NCBI GenBank assembly: GCA_023548195.1
Contig: JAJHZJ010000808.1
Span: 7,122,389 to 7,186,388 of the forward strand
DNA length: 64,000 bases
Direction of reading: 5' to 3'
Source: Bettongia penicillata ogilbyi
Taxonomy: Eukaryota > Chordata > Mammalia > Diprotodontia > Potoroidae
Positions 11,430 through 23,102 of the stretch are shown here, in pieces; positions within the stretch are counted from its first letter, which is position 1; every line of letters starts with the position of its first letter. Both the position numbers and the translations under genes were made by a program. Under the pieces are notes generated by a model, which saw only the letters and a list, made by a program, of their open reading frames with translations, was not told where the DNA came from and ran no database searches.

Positions 11430-12010
11430 ATATCAAGCAAGCTTGAGAAAACTCCTTGTGGGGGGAAGCAAGGTTGTGAGAAAGATTTGTCTAGAGGGGC
11501 TCATTGTGCTGATTGCAAGACCATAAACCTGACTTGCAAGTCTTACTACAGCCCTAGGCATTGTCTACCTCCCCAAAGAATGATAGACACTCCTTTTGAA
11601 GAAGAAGCAAGTTGGTAACACTTTTCCCTGGAAAAGTAACAGATAACCAGCATTTCAAACGTACAGCCAGCGGAGCATCTCAGTGGAGAGAGTGGCCAAT
11701 CTAGCAATCAATGACAACTACTCTATAGGAAGCGGTAAGCTACAGTGTTGGAAACAGAGAATTTCCTGCTGGGATGTAATGTTAGAAGTGTGATGTCCAA
11801 GAAGTATTTCCTCTTATTGTTGGTTTTGGATCTGTGGGAGATTGTACCATGTGTGATGGGTGCTTTTCCTTGATGGTTATCTTGCTTTTATGTTTAATAA
11901 ATACCCTTTATCTTGAATGTTTTATGTCATCTGGTTTGGTTTGGGGAAAATGGGTCATTGAAGAGGGACTCACAAGCTGCAGATATGAGCAGCTACATTG
12001 CACTCAAGTA
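11430..12010 (+). mobile_element. Possible LTR fragment
   Basis: A moderately GC-richer island ends with a plus-strand AATAAA (about 11898) about 100 bases before the sequence changes character. This is as expected for an LTR or a retroposed 3' end. No TG...CA ends or duplication were found, and the open frame at 11370-11618 resembles nothing known. Tentative. Confidence 0.2.
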
Positions 12011-12039
12011 TTCATTTCAGGAGGTCCACATTGAAGGGT

Positions 12040-12770
12040 TTGTAAGTTACACCTTGGTTCAAGTTTTCTTCCACTTGTATTAATTCATATATATGTCTTC
12101 TCATATTTTGATAGTCTTTTCTTTGTCCATTAATACTTCATATTTTATATTGTAATTTGTTCACAAGCTAGAAATATAAAAGCTAGATTTTTAAATAAAA
12201 GTTCTGGTAGGACTAGGTTTATGCACAGTTATACACAGAAACATGCAACCCAAAGTCCCACTCATACCCAGTTCCACCCACCCCACCTCTCTCTACCACA
12301 GCCTAAAATTGCCATCATCCTTTTCTCCTTTGCATTTTATACATGTGTCTAGTGGACCCATTAAAATATATGTATAAGTGTTATCTGGAAGGGATAATTT
12401 ATTAAGGGCATTTGAATGTGTGTATGAAGAGTGTGTAATGAAGAAAAGACTACAGAACCATATAAAATGAAGAATTTGGGTTTTTTTTTGTTATTAAATA
12501 TATAATCAGGCCTGCCTTTATACATAGACAGAGTAGCTCTAGGTATGATTTGGATCCCTTCTCCACAGTTTATCTTTTACCTACTGTATCAGTGCTTCAG
12601 ATGGTACAATGAGAAATATACTTTGGCTCTTAAAGTTTAAAAAGTCTTCAAGTCTAACCTATTGATATTCAACTACCTCAAGGAGAAATGATGTCTTAGG
12701 ATGTTATTTGCTAATATGCTCAATTTCATTGAATTCAACAAATATATATTCTTCTACATTACAGAAAGTA
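12040..12770. other. Unassigned AT-rich DNA
   Basis: No gene or repeat recognised apart from short A/T runs. Confidence 0.4.
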
Positions 12771-12779
12771 AAATCGGGC

Positions 12780-13400
12780 CTGATTTTATGAGTATACAAG
12801 AGTAGGTGATTGCCCTCAATATACCATAATAGATATTGGAGTTTCAAAGATAGATATTAAGATTTTTAAGGTACTCAAAGATCTTAAGCATTCCCTGAGG
12901 TATATAACTTATACAAAAGTAGGTAAACACAAAATTTATGCAATATAGATACAAAGGAATTTTTCCTCTGGGAGAAGATCAGATTAAAACCTTATGTAGG
13001 GAGGTGGTACACCAGAACTAAGGCTTAAAGAAATGAAGGTTTTCAATAAACAGATGTAAGTAGTGTTTTCCCAGGAAAATGAGGCAACCTATGCAAAAGC
13101 ATGGAGGTAGGAGTGGAAAGCCATATGTAGAGAGTAGAAAGGAGAATTTGTCTGAAATATAGAGTGTAAGAGGACAATGGGAAATAAATAAGAAAAGGTA
13201 GATGGGAGCCAGATTGTAAAGGGCTTTAAATGCCAAATAGAAGGACTTATATTTTATTTTATAGACAAACAGAGATGTGACATGCTCAGATCTGTACTTA
13301 AGATTATCAGTTAGGCAGCTGTGCGTAGGATAGATTGGAGAGTGGCTAGTTGTAGGAATATCAATTAAGAGGCATCTCCAAAAGTTCAAGTGAGAATTCT
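12780..13400. repeat. Old mammalian interspersed repeat (copy 1)
   Basis: It contains gtaaagggctttaaatgcca, then ttatattttattttatagac and gtgacatgctcagat, a phrase order found widely in mammalian genomes. Related words recur at 60870-61170 and 62990-63600 in this window. I do not recall its formal family name. It is not coding; the 140-residue minus-strand frame across it (13018-13440) is a chance reading. Confidence 0.55.
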
Positions 13401-13440
13401 TAAGTAGCATTAGGCTGGGGGACCTAATCCTGGTGTGCAC

Positions 13441-13984
13441 CAGTTCTTTGGTTGCCCATACTTTCCACCCTCCCTTTGAACATATGAAGGCCTATTTCAT
13501 CCTGTTTGAGTCATGATTCTGGGATCCCAACCACTGTCTTCCAATAATGGGAAATATCAGCAAAAACTCTGACTGTATCTTATAGAAGAAGGAAAAACGG
13601 GAACACCCATATTGCACAAAGGATAGTCAGAGACCTTTTAGACTTTTTTTTTTTAATTGATTGGGCCCATGAAATTATTTCAGAGAACATAAAAATAATA
13701 ATAGTTAGATATTATTTTTTCTTCCTTTTGTGAAAAAAAGTAACTTTTCAGTTTTCATTTGTTATTAATCAGAGATTGCTGGCTTGGTGCTAATTTGTAA
13801 GTAACCAAAGGCCAGAGAGGAAAGAATGATAGAAAAATACGGTTGTTCCTCAGTTCTTGCCCCTATCCATTCCCAGATAGAATGGCTCTTTGTCACGAGG
13901 GGGAAGAATGAATATTGAAAGAAATTCTCTTGAATAACAAACAAAAGATATCATTTATAATTATTTTTAAAATAAGATGTACCA
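13441..13984. other. Unassigned DNA
   Basis: No coding or repeat assignment. Confidence 0.4.
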
Positions 13985-15936
13985 TTTGTCCTAGTTAAAT
14001 GCATTTTATTTATTTTACTTTTTAAATATTTTATTTTCCCCTAATTACATGTAAAAACAGTTTTGAACATTAATTTAAAAAAAATGAATTCTAAATTCTG
14101 TTCCTCTCTTCCTCAATTTCCCCTTCCCTGAGACAGGAAGCAATTGATATAGGTTATACATGTGAAGTCATATAAAACATATTTGCATGTTAGTAATGTG
14201 AAAGAAAACAGATAAAAGAATTAAATAGAAAAAATAGTATGCTTCAATCTGCCTTCAGATGCCCTCCATTATTTCTCTGAAAGTGGACAGCATTTTCTCA
14301 TCTTGAGTCCTTTGGAATTGTCTTGGATCATTGTATGGCTGAGAATAGCTAAGTCATTCACAATTGATCACCACAATACATATCTATTGTACAGTAATGT
14401 TACTATGTACAAGTGTCTTATCCTCTTCACTTTACTTTGCATCAGGTCATGTAAGTCTTTCCAGGCTTTTTGTAAAACCATCTTACTCATCATTTCTCAT
14501 AGCACAGTAGTATTTTATTACAATTATGTATAACAATATCTCCATTTAGCTACTTCCCAAATGATAAATGTCCCCACAATTCCTAATTCTTTGCCACCAC
14601 AAAAACAGCTACCATAAATTTTTTTATACAGATAGGTTTTTTTTCCCTTAAAAAATCTGTTGGGAATACAGACCTAGCAGTATTGCCAGATCAAAGGATT
14701 TGCACAGTTTTATAACCCTTTGGGCATAATTGCAAACTGTTCTCCAGAATGGTTGGATAAGTTCACAACTCCATCAAAAATGCATTAGTGTCCTGATTTT
14801 GCCACATCCCCTTCAACATTTATCATTTTCCTTTTCTGTCACATTAACCAATAGGTAGGAGGTGGTACCTGAGAGTTGTTTTAATTTGCATTTCTCTAAT
14901 CCAAAGTGATTTGGAACATTTTTTTTTCACATGACTATTGATAGCATTGATTTCTTTACCTGAAAACTGCATGTTCATAACCTTTGGCCATTTATCAATT
15001 GAGGGATGAGTTGTATTCTTATAAATGAGACTCAGTTCTCCATATATTTGAGAAATGAGGCCTTTGTCAGACACTTGCTATAAAATTTCCCCCTAGCTTT
15101 CTGCTTTCCTTCTAATTTTGGTTGAATTTGTTTTGCTTGTGCAATAATGTTTTAAATTAATATAATAAAAATTCTACATTTTACTTTTGTAATTCTCTAT
15201 CTCTTGTTTGATGATAAATTCTTCCCTAACCCATAGATCTGATAGATAAATTATTTCTTGCTTTGCAATTATGGTATCACTTTTTATGTCAAAATCATGT
15301 CCCTATTTTGACCTTATCTTGACATACAGTGTAGGATGTTCATCTATACCTAATTTCTGCTATACCATTTTCCAATTTTCTCAGCAGTTTTTATCAAATT
15401 TTTGAGAACTCTGTGATTATACTATTATATCATCTGCAAAGAATAATAGCTCTGTTTTCTCATTCTGTATTCTAATTTCTTCAGTTTCTTTTTGCCCTAG
15501 CTAGTATTTCTATTGAAAATGTTGAAAAATAGTGCTGATAAAGGATTTACTTACTTCATTCCTTATCTTGCTGGGAAGTCTTCCAGCTTATATACATTTC
15601 ATCATGCCTATTGTTTTAGGTAGACATTACTTATCATTTTAAGGTAAGCAACATTATTCCTATGCTCACTAACGTTTTCTTTCTTAAAGGAATGAGTGCT
15701 ATCTTTTGGCAAAAAGCTTTTTCTGTCTCTGTTGAGATAATCATGATTTCTGTTGGTTTTGTTATTGGTGTGGTCAATTAAACTTATAGTTTCCTTAATA
15801 TTGAATTAGCCTGGCATTACTGATAGAAATCCTACCTGGTCATAGTGTATGATTCTTGTGACATATTACTATAATCTTATTGCTAGTATTTTGTTTAACT
15901 TTCTTTATCCATCTTCATTGGGGAAATTGGTCCATA

Positions 15937-16016
<80 letters not shown>

Positions 16017-16440
16017 TGTTCCTGGTATAGATATCAGCACCATATTTGTGTTGTAAAAGGAATTTGGTAGAACTCCTTTTTTGGCCTATTTTTACAAATA
16101 GTTTATGTATCAATTGTTTTTAAATGTTGGATAGAATTCACTTATGAATCCATGTGGCCTACAAGATGTTTTCTTAGGGAGTTTCATTGATGGCTTGTTC
16201 AGTTTATTTTTCTAAGACAGCGTTATTTAAATATTCCACTTCTTCTGTTAATCTGAGCAATTTATATTTTTTGTAAATATTCATCCATTTTCTTTACATT
16301 GTCAGATTTATTGCCATATAATCGGGCAAAAAATAACTCCTTATAATTGCTTTAATTTTCTCTTCATTGGTGGTGAGTTCACTCTTTTCATTTTTGATAC
16401 TGGTAATTTGGTTTTCATTTTTTCTTATAAATTATACAAA
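13985..16440 (-). mobile_element. 5'-truncated L1 (ORF2 and 3'UTR)
   Basis: Minus-strand L1. The 3' end is T-rich on the plus strand at about 13990-14030, followed by 3'UTR and ORF2 C-terminal sequence parallel to 33300-34250. The reverse transcriptase active-site region is at about 15425-15442 (FADD on the minus strand). The segment upstream of the RT core is at 16020-16430. It stops near 16440 in the ORF2 part between endonuclease and RT, so it is 5' truncated. Stops and indels are frequent. A 70-base (CT)n interrupts ORF2. Confidence 0.75.
15940..16012. repeat. (CT)n microsatellite inside L1 ORF2
   Basis: About 36 CT units. The sister L1 has ttttctttctctg at the same place (36289-36301), so the repeat grew from a native purine-rich (sense) codon run in ORF2, just ahead of the NYRPIS-like segment. 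Confidence 0.95.
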
Positions 16441-17220
16441 TAAATTTTTGAAACAATTAATTTATAAAGTGAGGATTGCTTATAACAAGGTTTGACATGG
16501 TATTGGTCAAATGAGATTCTGACAGTATTGTCACAATGAAAACATGGGTACTACACTTGGCTCTGTCACAACAGTTTCTCCCTGTTGAAAACTGTTATGG
16601 CTTCTTACTTCATACCTGTAATAGATTTCAAATGAGTAAGAGATATCAGAATAATGGTGATCTATTATTTTTCAAAATGGAAAGACTATTCTTTTCCCTT
16701 TAAGGCTGACCAGATGTCTATTTACCTCTTCTACTGGCTATCAATTCTTCTTTGTGTGATTTTGGATTCAGAACAACTGTCTATAAAGAGTACAATATAT
16801 CCATTCTTTACTCAGGTCATCTTAGAGTATTACTTAAAATGTAGCATGGAATTGGGCTATTCATCCTATGTGAATGACTTTATAATTTAAAACAAAGGGC
16901 AGCTCTGGATATTTCATAGGCATAGCTCTCTCTTCCTTTTCTTAAAGGAGTAGGAGAATTATGACATTGTTTAAAAGGCACTAAAAGAAAAAAAATCATC
17001 CTGGCTTAGAGCTAATGGAGAGAACTTAGTGTTTCTTTTGCTTGACCAGTTATGGGGGAGGGGTGTGATACATTTGCCATTTGTGACAAATAATTGAATA
17101 GTAGATAATAGAAATAAAATCACCCAAAGGGAAACAGAGAAGCTCATGTAGTAAATGAGTAAGGTACTAACTATGAAAAATTAGTAATTATGAAGTGGTG
17201 TAAAGGATATCATTAAAGTT
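16441..17220. other. Unassigned DNA
   Basis: No gene or repeat recognised. Confidence 0.4.
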
Positions 17221-17224
17221 ACAT

Positions 17225-17410
17225 ATGGACATAAAAGAAAGTAGGTTGGTCATGTGAAAAGAATGAGGAATAACTGGTTGGGAATCTTAATATTCTTTTT
17301 CTATCTTTGAGATGTCAAAAGAAAGGGAGACTCTCAGCATATTGGGCAGCAAACAGGCTGAGACATGGATGACCAGTTTGGGATGGAGTTTCAGATATTC
17401 ACACTAATGA
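17225..17410 (+). mobile_element. RTE-like reverse transcriptase C-terminal relic
   Basis: The plus strand gives GHVKRMRNNW, then after a frame change CQKKGRLSAYWAA. This resembles the GHVxRMxDNRW...DVKRxRGRPxxRWxD tail found in RTE-type ORFs. It is short and frame-broken, so the assignment is tentative. Confidence 0.4.
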
Positions 17411-17925
17411 GATCATTCATATATTTTCATGAAAATGGATTTATTTGCACATGGGATAAATGTCTCCTGTAGGACACTGTAAAGCATAGAGAATATTTTC
17501 ACTTATCCCTCATATTTGAAAGTGATGTCAATACAGATGATAATTAACGTGAAATGCAAGTTATGTGGTACAAAGAAAGATTAATTTTTGATCTAGCTCT
17601 TCTTATGAACGTTCTGCTATTTGTAACTATCTGATTCATCAGCTTCATGAGACCTGTGCCAAAAGAGCCACTTATTTCTAGAATGAGCTTTGTGTCATTG
17701 ATTTCAAGGATCCTTTGATTACTCACAAAAGAGCAACAAGAACTAAAGAAAATACAGTTCTGAATTTGGGGAAATGTTTAGGAAAGAGTTTTGCAAAATG
17801 CTTTAGAGAGAAAGTTATGTTCTCAGAAATAGAAATAGAGAATGATTTGCTAGCCCTAGTTGGGTTACATATTAAGGTCGTTGCAGGTAGGTAGCTGTAT
17901 CCCGTGGAGGTTCAGCACTTTGTTT
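17411..17925. other. Unassigned DNA
   Basis: No gene or repeat recognised. Confidence 0.4.
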
Positions 17926-17929
17926 ACAG

Positions 17930-18115
17930 GATAACAAGTTTAGAAATATAAAAGAACTTAGAGTACTTCTCTAATTCCCTAGTTTTACAAATGGAGGAAC
18001 TAAGGTGCAGAGACGTTATTTGATTCTCCCAGGATCACACAAGTAATGAAATATGAAGTATTTAAATGCAGGTCCTCTGAGTCCAAAGACACTCCTCTTT
18101 CTATTGTACTATAGG
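17930..18115 (-). mobile_element. MIR-type SINE
   Basis: The plus strand has ttttacaaatggaggaacta, then gtgcagagacg and ggatcacacaagtaatga, the antisense of MIR. Confidence 0.6.
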
Positions 18116-18289
18116 AAAAGAATGACTTATTTTCTCTCTGAATATGCTGGTGGAAAGCCATAACTGTATCTTACAGAAGTAGCTGGATTTAAATGTAGGT
18201 TGGATCATTGATTGCTATTGATCAGGCATCTTCAGTAATTAATAGGAAAAATAATTTCCTCTCTAGAACTTAGGCTCATAGACTTATGG

Positions 18290-18480
18290 ATTATGTATGA
18301 CTTCAGTTCTTGTTCACAAGACTTCACCTCATCCATCTATTCCAAATCCTTCTGTAACTTCAGCCTAGAACCACCCTGTTCTCTGATAAGTGGTTCTTTA
18401 CCTTATCTTGCATACTTTCAGTGCTTCATCTCACTACCCCCGAATTACTAGCATAGAGTAAACATTTGATCAATGCTCAC
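18290..18480 (+). mobile_element. Possible L2 3' end
   Basis: It ends in gcatagagtaaacatttgat, compatible with the GCACATAGTAGGTGCTCAATAAATG-like tail of L2, preceded by a C-rich segment typical of L2. It is weakly preserved. Confidence 0.35.
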
Positions 18481-18489
18481 TCAATCATT

Positions 18490-20080
18490 ACTTGTATGAT
18501 CTATATTTATTTGTGTATCTCATTAGCATCTGTGTATCTATCTACTTATATATTGATCCTTAAAGACATCCTTAAAAGATTAGGGTTACCTAATGGAGTT
18601 CTTCAAAAGAAAACATTTGTCATTCTCTGTCCTAAGGATTTCACACTTAAAAGGAAAGCATCTACATCTTTACATTCTGGTATCATCTCAGAATTTGAAC
18701 CCAAGATCATTCTATTATAGGTCTTTCATATTAAACATGAACTAGAAACATACTTCACCTAGCTACATCCAGGTAAAACCAGTTAGGCATACATAGAGAT
18801 GAACCAACAAAGGCAATTAATGGAAGGAAAGTAGTTGTGTGCCTTTAAAAATAAAGTTAATTACAATTTTTTATGCTTTGGTAACTTTTCCAGAATTGCA
18901 TGACACTTCCTGAACAAATTGGGGACATCTGGTAGCTGTCATATACCTAGATAACCACAGGGTCATTTACTAAGTTCTTTTCAGCTTTGCTGAAATTCAC
19001 AGACCTGGACAGTTCCCCAAAGAATATCCTTCACCTCCAGAGTATTCAACTTAAAAATATTGTTGACCTTCCAACCTTAAACTGCACTGACCCATCCTTG
19101 GCTATATTATGAGTTCCCTCACTAGCAAGCTCCAGATGAATATATAGCTACATCTGAACTGGTTTGTGCTTGGTTTGGTGTCAGGAGTCTCATTTCTATG
19201 GGGTATGAAAACAAAAGCAGACCAATTAGAAAAAAAGCAAACTGAAATGTAGACAGAGATGTAGGATGAGCAGGGAAAGGAGAAAATAGAATTAAAGAGA
19301 ACCTGATTCTTGTGAGTCTGTAGTGAGATGAACAACTAGACTGCAAACAGGGATTATTTGTGAAACAGTATTTAAGATTTCCAGAACCTCCAACTATTCC
19401 TATTTTACTCCAAGGACTTTGGGGAACTAGTACTCCCCTCTTAATACATTATCAAAGAACCCCACAAAGCCCTAGGAAAATCCTCTTCCAGTTCTCTGAA
19501 ATATGTGAATGAATCAGGCTTTGCTTTCACCTTTGGAACAAAGAAGAAATATAATCCTTATTCCATATTGAGTATGTATGTGTGTGTGTGTGGGGCACCA
19601 AATACAGTCACAATCCAAATAAGAAGAACAATTAGGAATTAAGGATGCAATCAATTCCGAAGGTAGTCTTGTGTTGATGTTGTGGTAAGCCCATATTGAA
19701 TGTCTTCCTATAATGAGAATCATAAAATTTCAGAGCAGAAAGTAGCAATGTGGACCTTCCAGTTTAACTCTCTCACTTTCAGATGAAGAATCCATCCAAG
19801 AAGCAGAAATATAAAATTACTCAATCAAGGATAAAGAACTAGTAGGTTCTAACGTATTCACTCCAACCAAGGATTAATATCCTTTCTAATTCTGAAGAAA
19901 TAAAATACTTTGATGGATCTGTGAATGAGTCACTGTGCCGATTCACTAGAGTGAGGCAGATCCTGGCTTATTCAAATCTGCTCACTCCAGTGACTCATAT
20001 CCACATCCGCTCACAAATCCTCCACGGGGTATCTTCATAATATGAGCCCTTCTTCAACACCTCTTGGAGAAAACAAGTAG
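18490..20080. other. Mostly unassigned DNA
   Basis: Nothing coding was recognised. A weak MIR-like stretch (cagatgaagaatccatccaa) lies at about 19730-19850. Two overlapping 74-77 residue minus-strand frames at 19102-19346 look like chance. Confidence 0.35.
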
Positions 20081-20084
20081 CATG

Positions 20085-20302
20085 GTTGACAGAGTGCTAG
20101 ACCTGGAGTCATGAACACCTGAGTCCAAATACAGTTTCACACACTTATTAGCTATGTTACCCCGGGCAAGTCATCTAATCTTTGTATTCCTCAAATTTAA
20201 AATGGAGATAACAGTGGCACCTATATCTCAGAGTTGTTGTAAACATCAAATGAGACAATATCTATAAAGTGTCTAACACATAATGGGCACTTAATGCATG
20301 TT
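20085..20302 (+). mobile_element. tRNA-derived marsupial SINE
   Basis: Plus strand: agagtgctagacctggagtc, then gggcaagtcatctaatcttt, then gagttgttgtaaacatcaaa, ending ggcacttaatgcatg. This is the usual order of tRNA-like head and core in marsupial SINEs. Its tail runs directly into a (TTCC)n. Confidence 0.75.
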
Positions 20303-20447
20303 TTCCTTCCTTCCTTCCTTCCTTCCTTCCTTCCTTCCTTCCTTCCTTCCTTCCTTCCTTCCTTCCTTCCTTCCTTCCTTCCTTCCTTCCTTCCTTCCTT
20401 CCTTCCTTCCTTCCTTCCTTCCTTCCTTCCTTCCTTCCTTCCTTCCT
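20303..20447. repeat. (TTCC)n microsatellite
   Basis: About 36 tandem TTCC units directly after the SINE tail. The long open frames across it on both strands are repeat artefacts. Confidence 0.97.
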
Positions 20448-20452
20448 CCCTA

Positions 20453-20525
20453 AGTTATTTCTCTGGATATGGACAGCTTTGTCCATTACGAGTCTTTTGG
20501 AGTTGTCTTAGATCCTCAGTTTTAG
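20453..20525 (-). mobile_element. Short L1 3' fragment
   Basis: The plus-strand text tttctctggatatggacagc...gagtcttttggagttgtctt matches the L1 3' region at 14272-14328. Confidence 0.5.
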
Positions 20526-20529
20526 GTCC

Positions 20530-21811
20530 CTTGGCCTAAACAGTAAAAACTAAAAACTAAAAAGAAGCTGTAGCTTCCTAGCACAGCTCTAATTGTGCCA
20601 CTTTTCTTTATATTGAGACACTATTTGCCTCTCTGTCCCTTTCACACATTGATCTAAGTTCTCTTGTTTGGGATGAAGCAAAACAAGCCAAGTGTCTCTT
20701 GTACATTATAGCCTTTAAAATATCTTCTTTCTAAGGCTACACTTTCATAGCTACTTCAGACAATTTGGTATGCTGACATCTTCCGTTTGTACTTCATCTG
20801 ACATTGATAATCAGAGGTTTGTTGAACAGTTATTTCTTTTATCGTACCCATCAAGGAATATCCTATGATCTTAATATTCACATAGGAGAGTAGAGCATAT
20901 AAGGCTGAATTTTGCTGTGAACAAATTATTGAAAAAATGGGATTTTGTATTCTCCACATCATTCAGTAAAGTGTGTGACTAGGAAAGTGAGATCTGCTAT
21001 AAAAAAATCATCTATGAAATTCTGTCTGTTCTCTAGGGGTGCAGGTGGTATCTTCATCACTGCTTCTGACTGTGACAGGAGCTTTAGAAAAGAAAAACAA
21101 TTTGTAATAGATGGCTAAGAAAGTGATATCTAAGGATGGATGGGGGAATTTCTGAACTGTAGCTTGAAATATAAGAATGACAGAATTTTAACCAGAGTTG
21201 GAAAAGATTGAAGTAGAACTGGTAAAATTACCTTTGCCTGGAAATCTTAATAATGTAATCAAAAGGGCTTTAAATTTTAGAAGCTAAGTCAGAGGAAGAA
21301 AACTGTGAATGTATTGCTACCAATATAGATAAAAAATAGAAGTAACTATACTAACAAGAATAGTGGGGAAGATGCCCAAAAGTTCACAGAAGACAAAATC
21401 TAAGAAAAGAGTCAGATGAGAAACCTAAAAGATCCATATTTATGCACAAGTGCACCAAGCTTGTATATTAAGCAAAATGAACTGAGGACTCTAATATAAA
21501 AAGGGAATTTGATCAGGTAGGAATCAGTGAGACAGGATTGACTAACTTTGACTGCAACGTGTCTCTGGAAAGCAATACCTCATTCTCAAGAAATAAGATT
21601 GTCAAAAGCTATTTTGACAGTAGGAGTAGCACTGTAAAAGAATATATATATATATATGTATTATAATGTGAGCATGTAAAGATCTATGTTTATGCCTTTG
21701 TCATTTCTTGTGGTCCTCACTCCCTTTGGTGACTTTTACTCTGACTTAATATAGATTTATACTTTGGGATGATGCATGTTTTGAGAATTTATTATGGTTC
21801 GGATTCGCTCC
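20530..21811. other. Unassigned DNA
   Basis: No gene or repeat recognised. A short (TA)n lies at 21643-21656. Confidence 0.4.
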
Positions 21812-22619
21812 TGTAAATGACACTTGGACACAGCAGTTAAAAATGAAAGTAAAATTTAATTATGTACAATTATATAATACTAAGAAAATGGAAAGATAGA
21901 GAAATCTGAGGGAGAGCTGAACAACATCTGTATCAGGGGAAAAAGTAAAAATCATCACCCTGCCAGAGTAAAAAGGAAAATACAAAGGTTAGAAGAATGC
22001 GGGAGAAGGCAGGGCTCCAACTGCCAGGTACAATCATTTAAGGTATGAGTTACATTTTTTATACAAGGAATAGGTTGCTTACAAAGACACCAAATACCAC
22101 AAGTAACAAGAAGTATACACAATATAAGAAGAATAATAGAAATAGGTAAAGAAAACATCACCGATTCGGGGGAGCACCAACTCTAACAGTCACGGCTGGG
22201 GAATCCCGGTTCACAGCCTTTGAGTCCCGAACGGGAAGGTCCCAGGCAGATCGTCATCTCCATGGGTGAGATTCCAAAGAGGCTCTGAGACTTGCTAGCT
22301 AATATAGGTCTTTAAACAAAGAAGGCACTCAGCCAACTAGTCTTAGCAATAGGATTCTGCATACGTGACTTAAAGTGGGAAATAAGTCAATTAATCAACT
22401 ATTTGAGTGGAGTGTCATGGCTAGGTGCAAGAAACAGACTGCTCTTTGATGTTTTGACAAGATTATGCAGGAGGGGAGTAGCCAGATCCCCTTGCATAAA
22501 CAATTCCAGGAGGGGCTAGTTCCTAGAATCACTATCTAGGTCTGTTAGCTTGAGCCAAGACATAAAGTTCACAGAGCGGTTAAATTCTCACGGGCCTGCA
22601 TTTCAGTTCCTAGTCCTCA
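21812..22619 (-). mobile_element. Probable solo LTR
   Basis: The block starts TGTAAATGAC and can be closed at GTCCTCA, so it has TG...CA ends. Its centre (22160-22290) is richer in CpG than its surroundings. On the minus strand a TATA-like CTATATTAG lies near 22310 and an AATTAAA near 21857. The exact upper end is not certain and no target duplication was found. A 68-residue hydrophobic frame at 21955-22161 is inside it (see the rejected list). Confidence 0.5.
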
Positions 22620-23102
22620 TATCAATTAGAGTGAACTTATTTTGTATAAGAATTTCAATTCTTTATTCAATGCAGTAACCCCATATTGCTTCCCATGGAC
22701 TTACACATGTACATGAAGAAAGTCATTATCTGCCACCATGATGGAGGGATAGGGTTAGGATAGTCCAAAGAGAATTAATTATTTACCCTAGAAAAGCAAC
22801 TGACTCAGAAGTTTTTAAAAGAAATAATTCTGGCTTCTTCCTCACTCATATTTTTTTTAGTATATCAGAACTTAACTAAAAAAGTACAAGTCTAGGCCTG
22901 TATTTCCAGAAGATATGGAATCTGAGGTAGTTCCTTTGAAAGTACAGATCTGAGGTCAGAGAGATATATGTTCAGTGGTTCCACAAAATATTCCATCTAA
23001 ATCCAAAGCAAAGATTAAAAAAAAAAGGTCTATACCTATGAAAATATACATATTCTTTAAGAGAGGGAAAAATGCTAGAATATTTGAAGAAATCAATCAG
23101 AA
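22620..23102. other. Unassigned DNA
   Basis: No gene or repeat recognised. Confidence 0.4.

Noticed and set aside
13018..13440. A 140-residue minus-strand frame, one of the longest in the window.
   Set aside because: It crosses an old interspersed repeat antisense to its usual reading, and the residue pattern matches no known domain.
15849..16113. Long Ser-Leu and Arg-Glu repeat frames.
   Set aside because: They are translations of the (CT)n microsatellite inside L1 ORF2.
20262..20539. Lys-Glu-Gly-Arg and Phe-Leu-Pro-Ser repeat proteins on opposite strands.
   Set aside because: They are translations of the (TTCC)n microsatellite.
21955..22161. A 68-residue minus-strand frame with a strongly hydrophobic start, resembling a retroviral Env transmembrane tail.
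   Set aside because: It lies within the probable LTR at 21812-22619, has an in-frame stop just upstream, and no other Env motif is adjacent. Hydrophobic frames arise easily in T-rich DNA.
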